Assembly (NCBI RefSeq): GCF_038023995.1
Contig: NZ_CP150660.1
Span: 308,501-372,500 of the forward strand
DNA from: Polaribacter atrinae
GTDB lineage: Bacteria > Bacteroidota > Bacteroidia > Flavobacteriales > Flavobacteriaceae
Reading direction: 5' to 3'
Length of the DNA: 64,000 bases
The notes under the pieces were generated by a model, which was not told the DNA's origin, did not search any database, and was given only the letters and a program-made list of their open reading frames with translations. Below, piece after piece: positions 8,498-17,954 of the stretch (position 1 is its first letter; every line of letters begins with the position of its first letter). Both the position numbers and the translations under genes were made by a program.

Positions 8498-9619
8498 ATG
8501 GCAACTTTTTCTTCCTTAGGAATTACCAAAGATTATATACAAGCAATTAAAGAATTAGGGATATCTACGCCTTCAGAAATTCAAGAGAAAGCGATTCCGA
8601 TTTTATTGGATTCGCCAACAGATTTTATTGGTTTAGCACAAACTGGTACAGGTAAAACGGCAGCTTTTGGTTTGCCAATTCTACATCATATAGATGCGAG
8701 TTCAGACAATATACAAGCATTAATTTTATCGCCAACAAGAGAGTTGGTACAGCAAATAAAAAAGCAATTATTTAAATTTACGAAGTTTAGTGAAGATAAA
8801 ATTTTTGTAGAAGCTGTTTTTGGTGGAGAAAAGATTGATAGACAAATGAACAATCTTAAGAGAACCACACATATTGTTGTGGCTACTCCTGGTAGATTAA
8901 TCGATTTAATAGAAAGAGGAAACATTGATATCAGTCATGTAAAAACAGTTGTTTTAGATGAAGCTGATGAAATGTTAAGCATGGGGTTTAAACAAGATTT
9001 AAATAGAATCTTAAAGTTTACCACAGAAGGTGATAGAAAAACATGGTTGTTTTCTGCAACAATGCCAGAAGAAATAAAAAGAATTGTTAAGACTTACATG
9101 GATGCTAATGCGCCTAGAGTAGAAATTAATAGAAGTTCTTTGGTAAATGCTAATATTCGTCATCACTTTGCTAAAACTACTTTAAAAGAAAAAGCTGCAG
9201 ATATTGTAACTTTCTTAGAAAAGAGACAAGACCAAAGAGGAATCATTTTTTGTAGAACAAAAGCTGGTGCACAGAATTTAGCGGCACTTTTAATTGAAGA
9301 AGGTTTTTCTACAGCGGCATTAGAAGGAGATATGCAACAAAAAGAACGCGATAAAGTAATGCGTGCTTTTAAGAAAGAAAGCTTACAATATTTGGTTTCT
9401 ACTGATGTTTCTGCACGTGGAATTGATGTTAGTGGTTTAGAGTTTGTAATTCACCATCAATTACCAGAACAATTAGAATACTACACCCACAGAAGTGGAA
9501 GAACTGCAAGAGCAGGAAAAACAGGAGTTTCAATTGCTTTTATTTTACCTTCAGAAATCGTGAGAATTCATGAAATTCAGAAGGAATTAAATATTAAGTT
9601 TTCTGAAGTAACCGTATAA
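8498..9619 (+). CDS. DEAD-box ATP-dependent RNA helicase
   Basis: The 373-residue protein contains the complete helicase core. Visible motifs are a Q motif (FSSLGI...TPSEIQEKAIP), motif I AQTGTGKT at about 46-53, motif Ia PTRELVQQ, motif II DEAD at about 150-153, motif III SAT, and motif VI HRSGRTARAG near the end. It stops shortly after the second RecA domain, so it lacks the long basic C-terminal tail of many RhlE-type proteins. It is expected to remodel RNA in ribosome assembly or mRNA decay. Confidence 0.95.
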   Translation: MATFSSLGITKDYIQAIKELGISTPSEIQEKAIPILLDSPTDFIGLAQTGTGKTAAFGLPILHHIDASSDNIQALILSPTRELVQQIKKQLFKFTKFSEDKIFVEAVFGGEKIDRQMNNLKRTTHIVVATPGRLIDLIERGNIDISHVKTVVLDEADEMLSMGFKQDLNRILKFTTEGDRKTWLFSATMPEEIKRIVKTYMDANAPRVEINRSSLVNANIRHHFAKTTLKEKAADIVTFLEKRQDQRGIIFCRTKAGAQNLAALLIEEGFSTAALEGDMQQKERDKVMRAFKKESLQYLVSTDVSARGIDVSGLEFVIHHQLPEQLEYYTHRSGRTARAGKTGVSIAFILPSEIVRIHEIQKELNIKFSEVTV

Positions 9620-9631
9620 TATTTATTACCT

Positions 9632-9665
9632 AAACCGAAGTTTTTAGTAGAAAAACTTCGGTTTT
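9632..9665 (+). terminator. Rho-independent terminator after the helicase gene
   Basis: A 14-bp stem (AAACCGAAGTTTTT with AAAAACTTCGGTTT) around a five-base loop is followed by a T-rich run, 12 bp after the helicase stop codon. Confidence 0.85.
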
Positions 9666-9694
9666 ATACTATTTTCATAACTAAATTGATGTAA

Positions 9695-10318
9695 ATGGAA
9701 CTCATTTATATTTTAGATATATTAGGAACCTTTGCTTTTGCCATTAGTGGTGCTTTAGTAGCTTCTGATAAAAAGTTCGATTTATTTGGGGTACTCATAA
9801 TTGCCTTTGTAACTGCAGTTGGTGGTGGTATGTTACGAGATGTTTTAATAGACGCACATCCTATAAATTGGATTGGAGATTTAAACTATTTATACACCAT
9901 TTTTGCGGCTGTTATTTTTACGTTTCTTTTTAAAAGTAAAATTACCTATTTAAGCAAAACAATGTTTTTGTTTGACACCATTGGTATTAGTGTTTTTACG
10001 TTACTTGGTTTAGAAAAAGGTTTGGCTTATGATCTACACCCAATTATTGCTCTTATTATGGGGATGATTTCTGCTGTATTTGGTGGCGTTTTACGTGATG
10101 TATTAACTAATAAAATTCCATTAATTTTCGAAAAAGAAATTTATGCTTCTGCTTGTTTGTCAGGTGGAATTGTATATTTAATTTTAAATCAATTTAACGT
10201 TCCAGAAAACATCATATTTGTAATTTCTGCAGCTGTGGTAGCGGCTATTCGGGTTATTGCAGTAAGATTTCATTTGCAATTGCCTAAAATTAAAGACGAT
10301 TTATTTACTAAAAAATAA
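9695..10318 (+). CDS. Trimeric intracellular cation channel family protein (UPF0126/YadS-type)
   Basis: The 207-residue membrane protein is an internal duplication. Each half has a GTFAFAISGA- or GISVFTLLG-type helix followed by a glycine-rich motif with a conserved RDVL (GGGMLRDVLI and FGGVLRDVLT). About seven membrane helices are expected. This is the bacterial TRIC family, whose structures show trimeric cation channels. The physiological ion in bacteria is uncertain. It is followed 3 bp later by a MaoC-type gene, so the two are probably cotranscribed. Confidence 0.9.
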   Translation: MELIYILDILGTFAFAISGALVASDKKFDLFGVLIIAFVTAVGGGMLRDVLIDAHPINWIGDLNYLYTIFAAVIFTFLFKSKITYLSKTMFLFDTIGISVFTLLGLEKGLAYDLHPIIALIMGMISAVFGGVLRDVLTNKIPLIFEKEIYASACLSGGIVYLILNQFNVPENIIFVISAAVVAAIRVIAVRFHLQLPKIKDDLFTKK

Positions 10319-10321
10319 GGG

Positions 10322-10786
10322 ATGAAGTCATTAGAGTTTATAGATTTTGAAGACTTTAAAAAGATAAAAGGACAGCAGCTTCCTGTTGGAGATTGGTATA
10401 CAATTACTCAGCAAATGATTGATGATTTTGCAAATGCTACTTTAGACAAGCAATGGATTCATGTAGATAAAAATCGCGCAGCAAAAGAGAGTCCTTTTAA
10501 AACTACTATTGCACATGGTTTTATGTCTGTTGCTATGATTTCTAAATTACTAGAAGATTCTTTTTCTATAAAAAGTATAAGAATGGGCTTAAATTATGGG
10601 TTGAATAAAGTCCGTTTTCCAAGTCCTGTTCTTGTAAATAGTCAATTAAGAATGATTGCTGTTGTAAAAGAAATTGAAGAAATGGCTAACAACGGAATTA
10701 AAGTAACCTTTTCTTGTACTATAGAAATTAAGGGCGAAGAAAAACCTGCTTGTGTTGCTGAGTTTCTTGCTGCTTTTTTTGAATAA
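10322..10786 (+). CDS. MaoC family dehydratase (hotdog fold)
   Basis: The 154-residue protein has the (R)-specific enoyl-CoA hydratase pattern. It shows GDWYTITQQMIDDFANATLD, then QWIHVD with the catalytic Asp/His region, and SPFKTTIAHGFMSVAMISKL. It likely hydrates short enoyl-CoA substrates. It lies 3 bp downstream of the TRIC-type channel gene, a pairing that gives no clear functional hint. Confidence 0.9.
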   Translation: MKSLEFIDFEDFKKIKGQQLPVGDWYTITQQMIDDFANATLDKQWIHVDKNRAAKESPFKTTIAHGFMSVAMISKLLEDSFSIKSIRMGLNYGLNKVRFPSPVLVNSQLRMIAVVKEIEEMANNGIKVTFSCTIEIKGEEKPACVAEFLAAFFE

Positions 10787-10843
10787 AAATAAACGATCTA
10801 AAAAGTAGCACCCTTTTTTACTTAAGAGTAGATGATTGGTCAA

Positions 10844-11278
10844 CTACGTTAAAATTCCATCATCTGCACATTTTTTAGAAAACCAAAAAAGAAAGACAGA
10901 AAACAACGGAATAATTATCAGCATAGAGTATTCTAAAGTTCCGTACCATTCTCTACCTGGATTTATAAATAGATTATAGGTAGTTTGTATAGTAACTGCT
11001 ATTAATCCTATTAAAAAAAAGGTCTTGGCTAATTTTTTTCTAAAGAACAATAAAATACAAGCAAATACAGAAGAAAAAACGGCAATAGCAAAAGCAGCCA
11101 TTACCCAAGAAGGTATATTATAAATAACTTCTAATTGCGCTTCGGTATACATTAATTTAAAACGTTCCGTTTGATAAGCCTGATTTATGTAACCATCTAC
11201 ACCCATAGCATTCCAGATGAATCCAATAACTGCAACGATCCAAAAAGCTTTACTTGGTTTGTTTGGGTTTTGTGACAT
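10844..11278 (-). CDS. Hypothetical four-helix membrane protein
   Basis: The 144-residue product has four hydrophobic segments: about residues 11-28, 54-78, 86-105 and 117-134. A Tyr-rich loop lies between helices 1 and 2, with GVDGYINQAY, and EWYGTLEYS precedes helix 4. Proteins of this shape are common in Flavobacteriia as stand-alone genes, and I do not recognise a characterised family. The start is the ATG after an A-rich stretch. It converges with the MaoC-type gene. Confidence 0.65.
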   Translation of the reverse strand: MSQNPNKPSKAFWIVAVIGFIWNAMGVDGYINQAYQTERFKLMYTEAQLEVIYNIPSWVMAAFAIAVFSSVFACILLFFRKKLAKTFFLIGLIAVTIQTTYNLFINPGREWYGTLEYSMLIIIPLFSVFLFWFSKKCADDGILT

Positions 11279-11351
11279 ATGTTTTTTTTTGTAGTTTGAA
11301 TCAATTTACTAAAAGTACAAAAAAAAAGGTAGAGTGTTTGTCTGTAAAGTT

Positions 11352-12752
11352 TTATTCATGAATAGAAATAACAGTAGCCTTAAATAAACTAGCTTTGGTT
11401 TTAAAGAAGTCATTTTCTAAATCAATAGCCTTTAATTTGGCTTCTATCAATTTAACTTCTCTATAATTAACTAAGAAGAGAGAGCTTTCGCCTAAGAAAA
11501 ACTTTCGATCTTTTGCTTTTAACAAGGTTCCATAATCTTTAACAATATCTGTAGTTAAACGATTTTGTATAGTATAAGAAGCTAATTCTTGCTCAATAGC
11601 TGTTACCTTATTTTTAATGGCAACTTTTGCAATTTCGTTTTCTAATTTTTTGTCTTGCAACTTAATTTTTGAGAGTTTAAAATCACCTCTTTCTTTTCTT
11701 AAAAATAAAGGAACTTTAAAATTAATGCCTGCTTTATAATTTTGAGTATTTAAGGTGTTTATTTGATTTCCGTTCTCAGTTAAAAAGTTGTATTGAACAT
11801 CTAATTTAGGAAGTAAATTGTTCAACTTTAAATTTTTATCAATATTTAAACTCTTTATTTTATATTCTAAAGATTTAATTTTAGGGTGATTATTAATGTC
11901 AAAATTAGCGTTATTAAACAAAGCAATGTTAAAAGTAACATCTACATTGTTTATGGTATTTGTATCAAGAATAATATGCTCTTGTAGTTCTATAGGTGTA
12001 TTGTCATTCAACCATAAAAAGTTAGACAATTCTAACGAAGATTTTACTAATTTAATTCTAGATTTTTCTAAATTTAACTTTCTTGTTTTTAATGTAATTC
12101 CTGCTTCGGTTGTATCTATAGCTGGTTTTTCGCCCTCTAAATAAGCTCTTTTAGTAGCTTTAAATCGTGTTTCTGCATTTGTTAAAAATTCTTTATAAAC
12201 ATTATTTTGATGATATGTTTTTAACCAATTAAAATAAGACAAAGCTGCGTTGTATAAAATATCATTCACTAAAATTTGTTGGTCTTCTTTGGCTTGATTT
12301 AAAAAGAATTTAGCTTGTTTTAAAGAAGCCATTCTTTTGTTGATAAGCAATCCGTTTCATAAAGAAACAGAAACACCTGCACTATACAAACCATCTTCTG
12401 GAACCGTATTTTCTGGATTTAAGTAATAACCATCATTATTTTCAAAATTGGCTTTAAATTCAATTCCGTAATAAGTAGGAATTTTAAAAGCCGCATTTAG
12501 TTTATTATAATATTCTTTTTCTTTAAACTGTTTTTTATTAAAATCTACTTCAATTTTAGGGTCGAAAGCACCTCTAGCTTTTAGTAATTTTGCTTCACTT
12601 TCATTAATAACAAGATTTGCTTGTTTTACAATAGGATGATAGTTCTTTACGTAGCTTAAGTATTCGGATAGTGTCATTACAGAGGCTACCTTTTCTTGTG
12701 CAAAATATGTTGATGTAAATGATAAAAGGAATATTAAAAGATATTTTTTCAT
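11352..12752 (-). pseudogene. TolC-family outer membrane efflux protein, interrupted by an in-frame TGA
   Basis: The N-terminal part (12752 down to 12360) carries a signal peptide ending FAQ and the start of an outer membrane efflux protein, up to SAGVSVSL. An in-frame TGA lies at 12359-12357. The same frame continues directly with NGLLINKRMASLKQAK and the long helical repeats to a stop at 11352. In TolC homologues this junction normally reads like VSVPLG-GLLIDKR without a break, so a single-base substitution fits. The full frame would be 466 residues. It is the last gene of the tetR-ABC-HlyD-TolC operon. As read, the protein would be truncated and non-functional unless the stop is a sequence error. 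Confidence 0.88.
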
Positions 12753-12779
12753 ATTTATATTTCAATAATAAAATTGATA

Positions 12780-14132
12780 TTATTTTTTCTTTGTATCATT
12801 TTTTGTTCCTTCTGGCTGATAGTAGTTAGGAGGGAAGCTGTTAAGTTGTCTCCACATTTCAAAATAAATAGGTACGTCTTCTAAAAGTGCAATTGTTTTT
12901 GCGCCAGAGCCGATTCTAATACCTTCAGGCCAATTATAATCTGTAGTATCTGGTGCAATTAAAACTCTGTATTTACCATTGGTACTTATAAAGTTTTCGA
13001 TAGCAATAACAGTGGCACCATAGGTTCCGTAAGAAGCATTAGGCCAACCACTAAATACAATTGCAGGCCAACCATCAAACTGAACACGCATTTTATCACC
13101 AATGTGTAATAGCGGTAAATCAATTGGTCTCACAAAAGTTTCTACTGCTAAATCATATTTCTCCGGCATAATACCTACCAAGTCTTCTCCTTCTTTAAAC
13201 GTTCCTCCAATTCCGCCTTTAATAGCTTTGTTTATATATCCATTTTGTGGTGCAGTAATGTATAATAAACTATTTCTAACGCTGTAGTTGCTTTGGCTAT
13301 TTTCTAATTTAGAAACTTGTGCTTCTGCATCAAAACCACTAGATTGTGCTGTGTACATATCACTTTGTGATTTAGAAATTTTATCGGTGTACGTCGCGTT
13401 TATTCGAGAAAGCTCTAGTTGTGCATTTAAAATATTATTTCTACTTGCTAATAATTTATTTTCTTGAGAAATTAATTTTGCTTGTGTAGCTTGTAATTTT
13501 AACCTTTTCTCTTCTACATCTTTCACAGCTTTTAAGCCTTCACTTTGTAAGGTTTGTGTACGATTGTATTGTTTTTCTGCAATTAAGGTATTTGTTTTGG
13601 CTGCTTCAAAATCAATACTATCACTTTTTACTTTTAATTTAGATTGCAGTAATTTATTTTTTGTTTGAGCTATTTTTAGGCGTTGCTCTTGTTTTAAAGC
13701 ATTTACTTGTCTTTGTAAAGCAGCTACTTTTCCTTGATATGCATCTACGGAAGACGTTTATGCATTAATTTGATCGCTTGTTCTTTCAATTAAACGTTGG
13801 TCAAAATAATCGCTTTTTACTTCAGAAATTCTTAAAATAGTATCTCCATTTTTTACAAAATCTCCTTCAGTTACAAACCATTCTTCAATTCTTCCAGGAA
13901 TTTGAGATTGAATGGTTTGTGGTCTTTGGTTAGGAGTTAGTGTGGTTACTAATCCTTGACCAGATATATTTTGTGTCCAGGGTAAAAAGAGGGCTACAAG
14001 GGCGATACAAGCAAAAACCAAAAGAAATTTGTTAAAAGCTTTGTAGTACTCTTTTGTGAAAATAATTTTACCCGATTTAAAATCATTTAAATCCACATTT
14101 TTGTGTACTTGGTTGTTAGATATGTTTAACAT
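12780..14132 (-). pseudogene. HlyD-type membrane fusion protein, interrupted by an in-frame TAA
   Basis: The N-terminal part has a cytoplasmic stretch, one membrane helix (LLVFACIALVALFL) and the first lipoyl/biotinyl half-motif, RIEEWFVTEGDFVKNGDTI. After SDQINA a TAA occurs at 13760-13758. The same frame then continues without further stops through a long Gln/Lys-rich coiled coil and the second barrel half (APQNGYINKAI, GEDLVGIMPE) to 12780. The total frame is 450 residues. Replacement of one codon (for example AAA to TAA) explains the break. Its role would be to bridge the inner-membrane ABC protein and the TolC-like channel of the same operon. Confidence 0.88.
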
Positions 14133-14138
14133 TGCTCC

Positions 14139-15803
14139 TTAATTTATTGATTTAATTTCACCTTTTTCTAATATAATTGTTTCCTTAGATTGAGTTCTCC
14201 AACTCTTTTTACTGCTAGCTACAATTAAAGCCCATGGTCTTTTGGCATCTGTTAAATAATTAATAATGCGTACAGTTTCTTCTAAATTAAATTGATCTAA
14301 AGGGTCTTCTAAAATCATTATTTTAGGTTTCTTGATAATTGCTCTAGCTAAAATCAATTTTTTTGCAATTGTGTAAGACATTTGCTTTCCTTCTGGGTAT
14401 AAAACAGTTTCTAATCCCTTAGGTTGTTCTTTTAAAAATTGTGTTAGACCAACAATTTCTAAAGCTTCATAAATAGTTTCATCTTTAATTTCTTTATTAC
14501 CAAAAACTAAATTATTTTTGATGCTACCTTCAAATGGAGTTTCATCTGATAGTGATAAGCCAAGTTGAGATCGATAATGGTTTAGGTGTAAGCTACTTAA
14601 AGATAGGTTGTTGATGTATATATTTCCAGAAATTGGTTCTATAATACCTGCTATTAAATGTAATAATGTAGATTTTCCGGCACCACTTTCTCCCATAATT
14701 AAAATTCTACTTTTAGGGTTTAGAGTAAAAGAAACATTCTTTATAATGTGTTTCTCTCTATTTTCGACACCAAAAGAAACACCTTCTAGCTCTACGGTTA
14801 AACCATCTTTAAATAACGGTTTGTCTCCTTCTTGAGCTTCTAATTCTTTATCTACAACTTGTCCTATTTTTTCTATGGATGTTAGCACGTCATAAAAAGA
14901 CTCTAAACCTATAATTAGTTTTTCTACAGATTGTATCACTAAAAGAATAATAATTTCTGCGGCTACAAATTGCCCAATATTCATTTCTTGATTTAAAACT
15001 AAAGCACCACCAATTAACAGTAAACTTGCAGTTACAATTACTTTAAAGCCTATCATTTGAATAAATTGGAGCATCAATATTTTAAAATGATTTTCTCTTG
15101 CTTCTAGATAATTACTAACCAAATCATCATTTTTTTGAAGTGCTAAATTAGTGTTACCAGATAATTTAAAACTAACTAAAGCTCTTGCAACTTCTTGTAT
15201 CCAATGTGCTACTTTGTATTTCTTTTTAGATTCTATAAGACTAGTTTCTAATCCTTTTTGAGCAGTAAACTTAAATACGATATAAATTAAAAGCAATAAA
15301 AGAATACCAAAAACGATAAAAAATGGGTGATAAAATGATAGTAAAATCAATGCAAATATAATTTGCAATAATGCGGTTGGTACATCTATTAATATTTTAG
15401 ACAATCCTTTCTGAATGGTTAAAGTATCAAAAAAACGATTGGCTAGTTCTGGTGGATAATCATTGCGAAGCTCATTCATTTTTATTTTAGGAAAACGATA
15501 ACTCAACTCAAAAGAAGCTCTTGTAAAAATTCTTTGCTGTATGGTTTCTATAATTCGTAACTGCATTAATTGCAGTGCGCCCGAAAAAATGACACCAATG
15601 GTTACTAGAATAACTAAAACAATCCAAGAAGTGGAGAGTTGTGCACCTTGAATTAAGTTTATAATTGCTTGTATTCCTAAAGGGAGAGATAGTGCTACAA
15701 GACCACCAAAGACCGCGTAGTAAAATATTTGTAAGATGTCTCTTTTCTCTAATTTTAAAACTCCAACAAATCTTTGCCACGGGGTTAATTGTTTACTTTC
15801 CAT
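14139..15803 (-). CDS. ABC transporter, fused permease and divergent ATPase domain
   Basis: Residues 1-320 form an exporter-type membrane domain with about six helices, and residues 335-554 a nucleotide-binding domain. Walker A is intact (GESGAGKST, 371-379). Other motifs are altered: MSYTI (475-479) stands where LSGGQ is expected, the Walker B region reads ILEDPLDQF, the Q-loop glutamine is not evident, and the usual switch histidine is replaced by serine in VASSKK. I recall similar divergence in flavobacterial homologues beside HlyD and TolC genes, so this is probably a family trait. The gene lies 2 bp after tetR and 6 bp before hlyD. It would energise a type I-like exporter of unknown substrate. 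Confidence 0.85.
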   Translation of the reverse strand: MESKQLTPWQRFVGVLKLEKRDILQIFYYAVFGGLVALSLPLGIQAIINLIQGAQLSTSWIVLVILVTIGVIFSGALQLMQLRIIETIQQRIFTRASFELSYRFPKIKMNELRNDYPPELANRFFDTLTIQKGLSKILIDVPTALLQIIFALILLSFYHPFFIVFGILLLLLIYIVFKFTAQKGLETSLIESKKKYKVAHWIQEVARALVSFKLSGNTNLALQKNDDLVSNYLEARENHFKILMLQFIQMIGFKVIVTASLLLIGGALVLNQEMNIGQFVAAEIIILLVIQSVEKLIIGLESFYDVLTSIEKIGQVVDKELEAQEGDKPLFKDGLTVELEGVSFGVENREKHIIKNVSFTLNPKSRILIMGESGAGKSTLLHLIAGIIEPISGNIYINNLSLSSLHLNHYRSQLGLSLSDETPFEGSIKNNLVFGNKEIKDETIYEALEIVGLTQFLKEQPKGLETVLYPEGKQMSYTIAKKLILARAIIKKPKIMILEDPLDQFNLEETVRIINYLTDAKRPWALIVASSKKSWRTQSKETIILEKGEIKSIN

Positions 15804-15805
15804 AT

Positions 15806-16477
15806 TTATTTGATTGTAGCTTTAACTAAATGAATAAAAAAATGAGTAGGTGTTTCTGCTGTTTTATAGTTTGTAATTACAGGGAAATGATCTTTAAGAT
15901 AATGTTGATGTAAGCTGCCTACTACAATGGTACTTGCCAAACTTAGTGCAAACGGATATTTTTTATTTACCTCTAGTATCATGTTACTTATTCTAGTGAT
16001 TACTCTTTTGTAGACCTCAAAATATCCCTCTTTATTATCAGAATCTACTTCTTTGGTTAAAAAGGACTTTGAACTCTCATTGATAATTATTTTATACAAA
16101 AGTGATTTGTTTATATGTGAAAAATTATCATCTTCTTTAGCGGTTCTTGTTACTACATCTATCGCTTTTTCTAATTTTTCATCAGAGTTAGAAATACTAA
16201 AAGTTTCAATAACCAATTGATATTCTATCCATGCCCAATACCAAGAGGAAAGATATAAAAGTAATTTATGTTTGCTCTCAAAATATCTGTAAATAGAACT
16301 TTCGTTAGAGCTTATTTTTGCGCCTAATTTTTTAAAAGTAAAAGCTTTAAAACCAATTTCATCGATCAAAAGAATACCGTGTTCTATGATTTTTTTTCCT
16401 AAAACAGAGGTTTCTGGATCTTTGATAAATATTTTATCTGGTACAGAGATCTTTAACACAGACAATAAGTTTTTCAT
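15806..16477 (-). CDS. TetR/AcrR family regulator of the export operon
   Basis: The 223-residue protein has an N-terminal helix-turn-helix at about residues 30-76 (IIEHGILLIDEIGFKAFTF, then the recognition region SSNESSIYRYFESK, where the YRYF pattern is typical of TetR proteins). The remainder is an all-helical ligand-binding and dimer domain. It is the first gene of the tetR-ABC-HlyD-TolC operon. A perfect palindrome overlaps its own -7 promoter box at 16496-16519, so autorepression of the whole operon is likely. Confidence 0.88.
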   Translation of the reverse strand: MKNLLSVLKISVPDKIFIKDPETSVLGKKIIEHGILLIDEIGFKAFTFKKLGAKISSNESSIYRYFESKHKLLLYLSSWYWAWIEYQLVIETFSISNSDEKLEKAIDVVTRTAKEDDNFSHINKSLLYKIIINESSKSFLTKEVDSDNKEGYFEVYKRVITRISNMILEVNKKYPFALSLASTIVVGSLHQHYLKDHFPVITNYKTAETPTHFFIHLVKATIK

Positions 16478-16495
16478 AATTTATATTTTACAATA

Positions 16496-16519
16496 CAAAT
16501 ATAATAGTAATACTATTAT
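16496..16519 (-). promoter_or_regulatory. Promoter and palindromic operator of the tetR export operon
   Basis: Reading leftward, 16503-16496 is TATATTTG, an exact TAnnTTTG -7 box, 18 bp before the tetR start codon. It overlaps the perfect 19-bp palindrome ATAATAGTAATACTATTAT (16501-16519), which has 9-bp arms around a central A. A repressor bound there would block the promoter. The overlap with a TetR-family promoter is what makes an operator likely. Confidence 0.7.
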
Positions 16520-16582
16520 TAAAGTGTATTTTACTATTTGTTTGCGTTTTTTTAACATATAAAAACTTACATATATTTCATG

Positions 16583-16607
16583 AAAAAACCTTCCGTAAAA
16601 CGGAAGG
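16583..16607 (-). terminator. Terminator of the beta-propeller lipoprotein gene
   Basis: A 7-bp GC-rich stem (CCTTCCG / CGGAAGG) with a five-base loop is followed on the reverse strand by six T. It lies about 45 bp after the stop of the lipoprotein gene and shields the tetR operon from readthrough. Confidence 0.8.
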
Positions 16608-16652
16608 CTAACATTAAACACTCAACTAAAAAAGCTTGAATACTTATTTTTT

Positions 16653-17681
16653 TTAGTTCTTATATAAAAATACTGCAGAAGCAGCGGCTAAATCACTATT
16701 GTAAACAGGAGTTAAATTCCCGCCACTGTTAATATTGTTAAAAGCAAGAATTCTTCCTCCGCCATTACCAGCTTCAGCAATAAAAACTGTTTTAGTTTCA
16801 CCATCATAAGCAACATCTACAGGATTCCCCATTAATGTATTTGTACCAGAAACTCTTGTTTGTTCTGTAATTGCTAAGGTACTTTCGTTAGTTGTACCAC
16901 TAAATTTACTGGTAAAGTTTTCTATTACTTGAAAACCACCATCATCTTGTCCGTTAGCAGCATCTCCAATATCTGTTAGAACCATTGTGTCTGTAGCAGC
17001 ATCGTATGTTAGTCCGTGTGTTCTTACAATTCCTTCGATAGCAATTTGTTTAGTAGCGTCTACTGTTGTTGTAGAAGTGTTGTTTAAAAAATTAGAAAAA
17101 ACAGCTAATTCATTTGTGGTATCTGCAATTGCATAAAGATCATTGCCAATAAATATAATACCCCAAAGTTTAAAGTTTGTTGTAATTGTATTTCTTAATG
17201 TAAATTGATCTCCGTTTTTAGTGTAGATAAAAAGTTTTCCATCTTTTGTGTCTGTATTACCATCTGCATCAGCATTATCTGCTACTACATAGAAATTTTC
17301 ATTTACAGCCAATTCTCTTGGGCTTGCCATGTCTAAGCTTCCTGTTACATTTGCAGTTATATTGGTAGAAATAATAGAGGTACTTGCAGTTATACCTGTA
17401 TAGCCTTCTAGCCCAAAGGTACTTCTAGAAGATTGTACTACTAAATCTTCATCTCCATTATAATAAATACCATCTGCAGCGGTAGAAGAGGTTGTTAATG
17501 TAGACTTAGTTACTGCATTTAGGTTGTTTACATTGTAGATGTTTACATTTCCATCAGAATTATTAGATGTAAATAAAAGGTTGGTGCTTAATAACGTTGT
17601 AACTTCGTTATCATTGTTTGAGCAAGATGATAGACCAATAGCGGCTACACACAGAATTGCAAGGGTTTTGATTGTTTTCAT
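16653..17681 (-). CDS. Secreted lipoprotein with predicted beta-propeller repeats
   Basis: The 342-residue product begins with a lipoprotein signal peptide (AAIGLSSC, lipobox cysteine at residue 20). The rest is rich in Asn, Thr, Ser and Asp. It shows repeated strands such as NVNIYNVNNL, DGKLFIYTK, GLTYDAATDTMVLTDIGD and VDVAYDGETKTVFIAEAGNGGG, which resemble NHL or lactonase-like propeller blades. It is probably anchored in the outer membrane. No enzymatic residues can be assigned, and it stands alone. Confidence 0.7.
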   Translation of the reverse strand: MKTIKTLAILCVAAIGLSSCSNNDNEVTTLLSTNLLFTSNNSDGNVNIYNVNNLNAVTKSTLTTSSTAADGIYYNGDEDLVVQSSRSTFGLEGYTGITASTSIISTNITANVTGSLDMASPRELAVNENFYVVADNADADGNTDTKDGKLFIYTKNGDQFTLRNTITTNFKLWGIIFIGNDLYAIADTTNELAVFSNFLNNTSTTTVDATKQIAIEGIVRTHGLTYDAATDTMVLTDIGDAANGQDDGGFQVIENFTSKFSGTTNESTLAITEQTRVSGTNTLMGNPVDVAYDGETKTVFIAEAGNGGGRILAFNNINSGGNLTPVYNSDLAAASAVFLYKN

Positions 17682-17803
17682 AATTTAATAAATTTTAGTT
17701 TTCAGAGGTATATACGTAGAAGTAGCACTGTTGGTTTTATGAAAATCCATTTTTTTTATTAAATTTTATTTTTTATAAAAAAAAATGTTAAATGTCTATC
17801 AAT

Positions 17804-17834
17804 TTTGAAAACTTTTAAATTTATCGTATCTTTG
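17804..17834 (+). promoter_or_regulatory. Promoter of the cold-shock gene
   Basis: TTTG at 17804-17807 and TATCTTTG at 17827-17834 are separated by 19 bp, an exact fit to the Bacteroidetes -33/-7 arrangement. Transcription from here leaves an untranslated leader of about 115 nt before the start at 17955. Confidence 0.8.
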
Positions 17835-17954
17835 CAGGCATAAGAAAAAATACACTCCTCTAAATACACTAGTTAGCATTAGTTTGATTTCGAATTTCCA
17901 GTTAGGTATTTTATCTTTTCAGAAATATTAATTTAAAAAACTCTTATATTTTTA

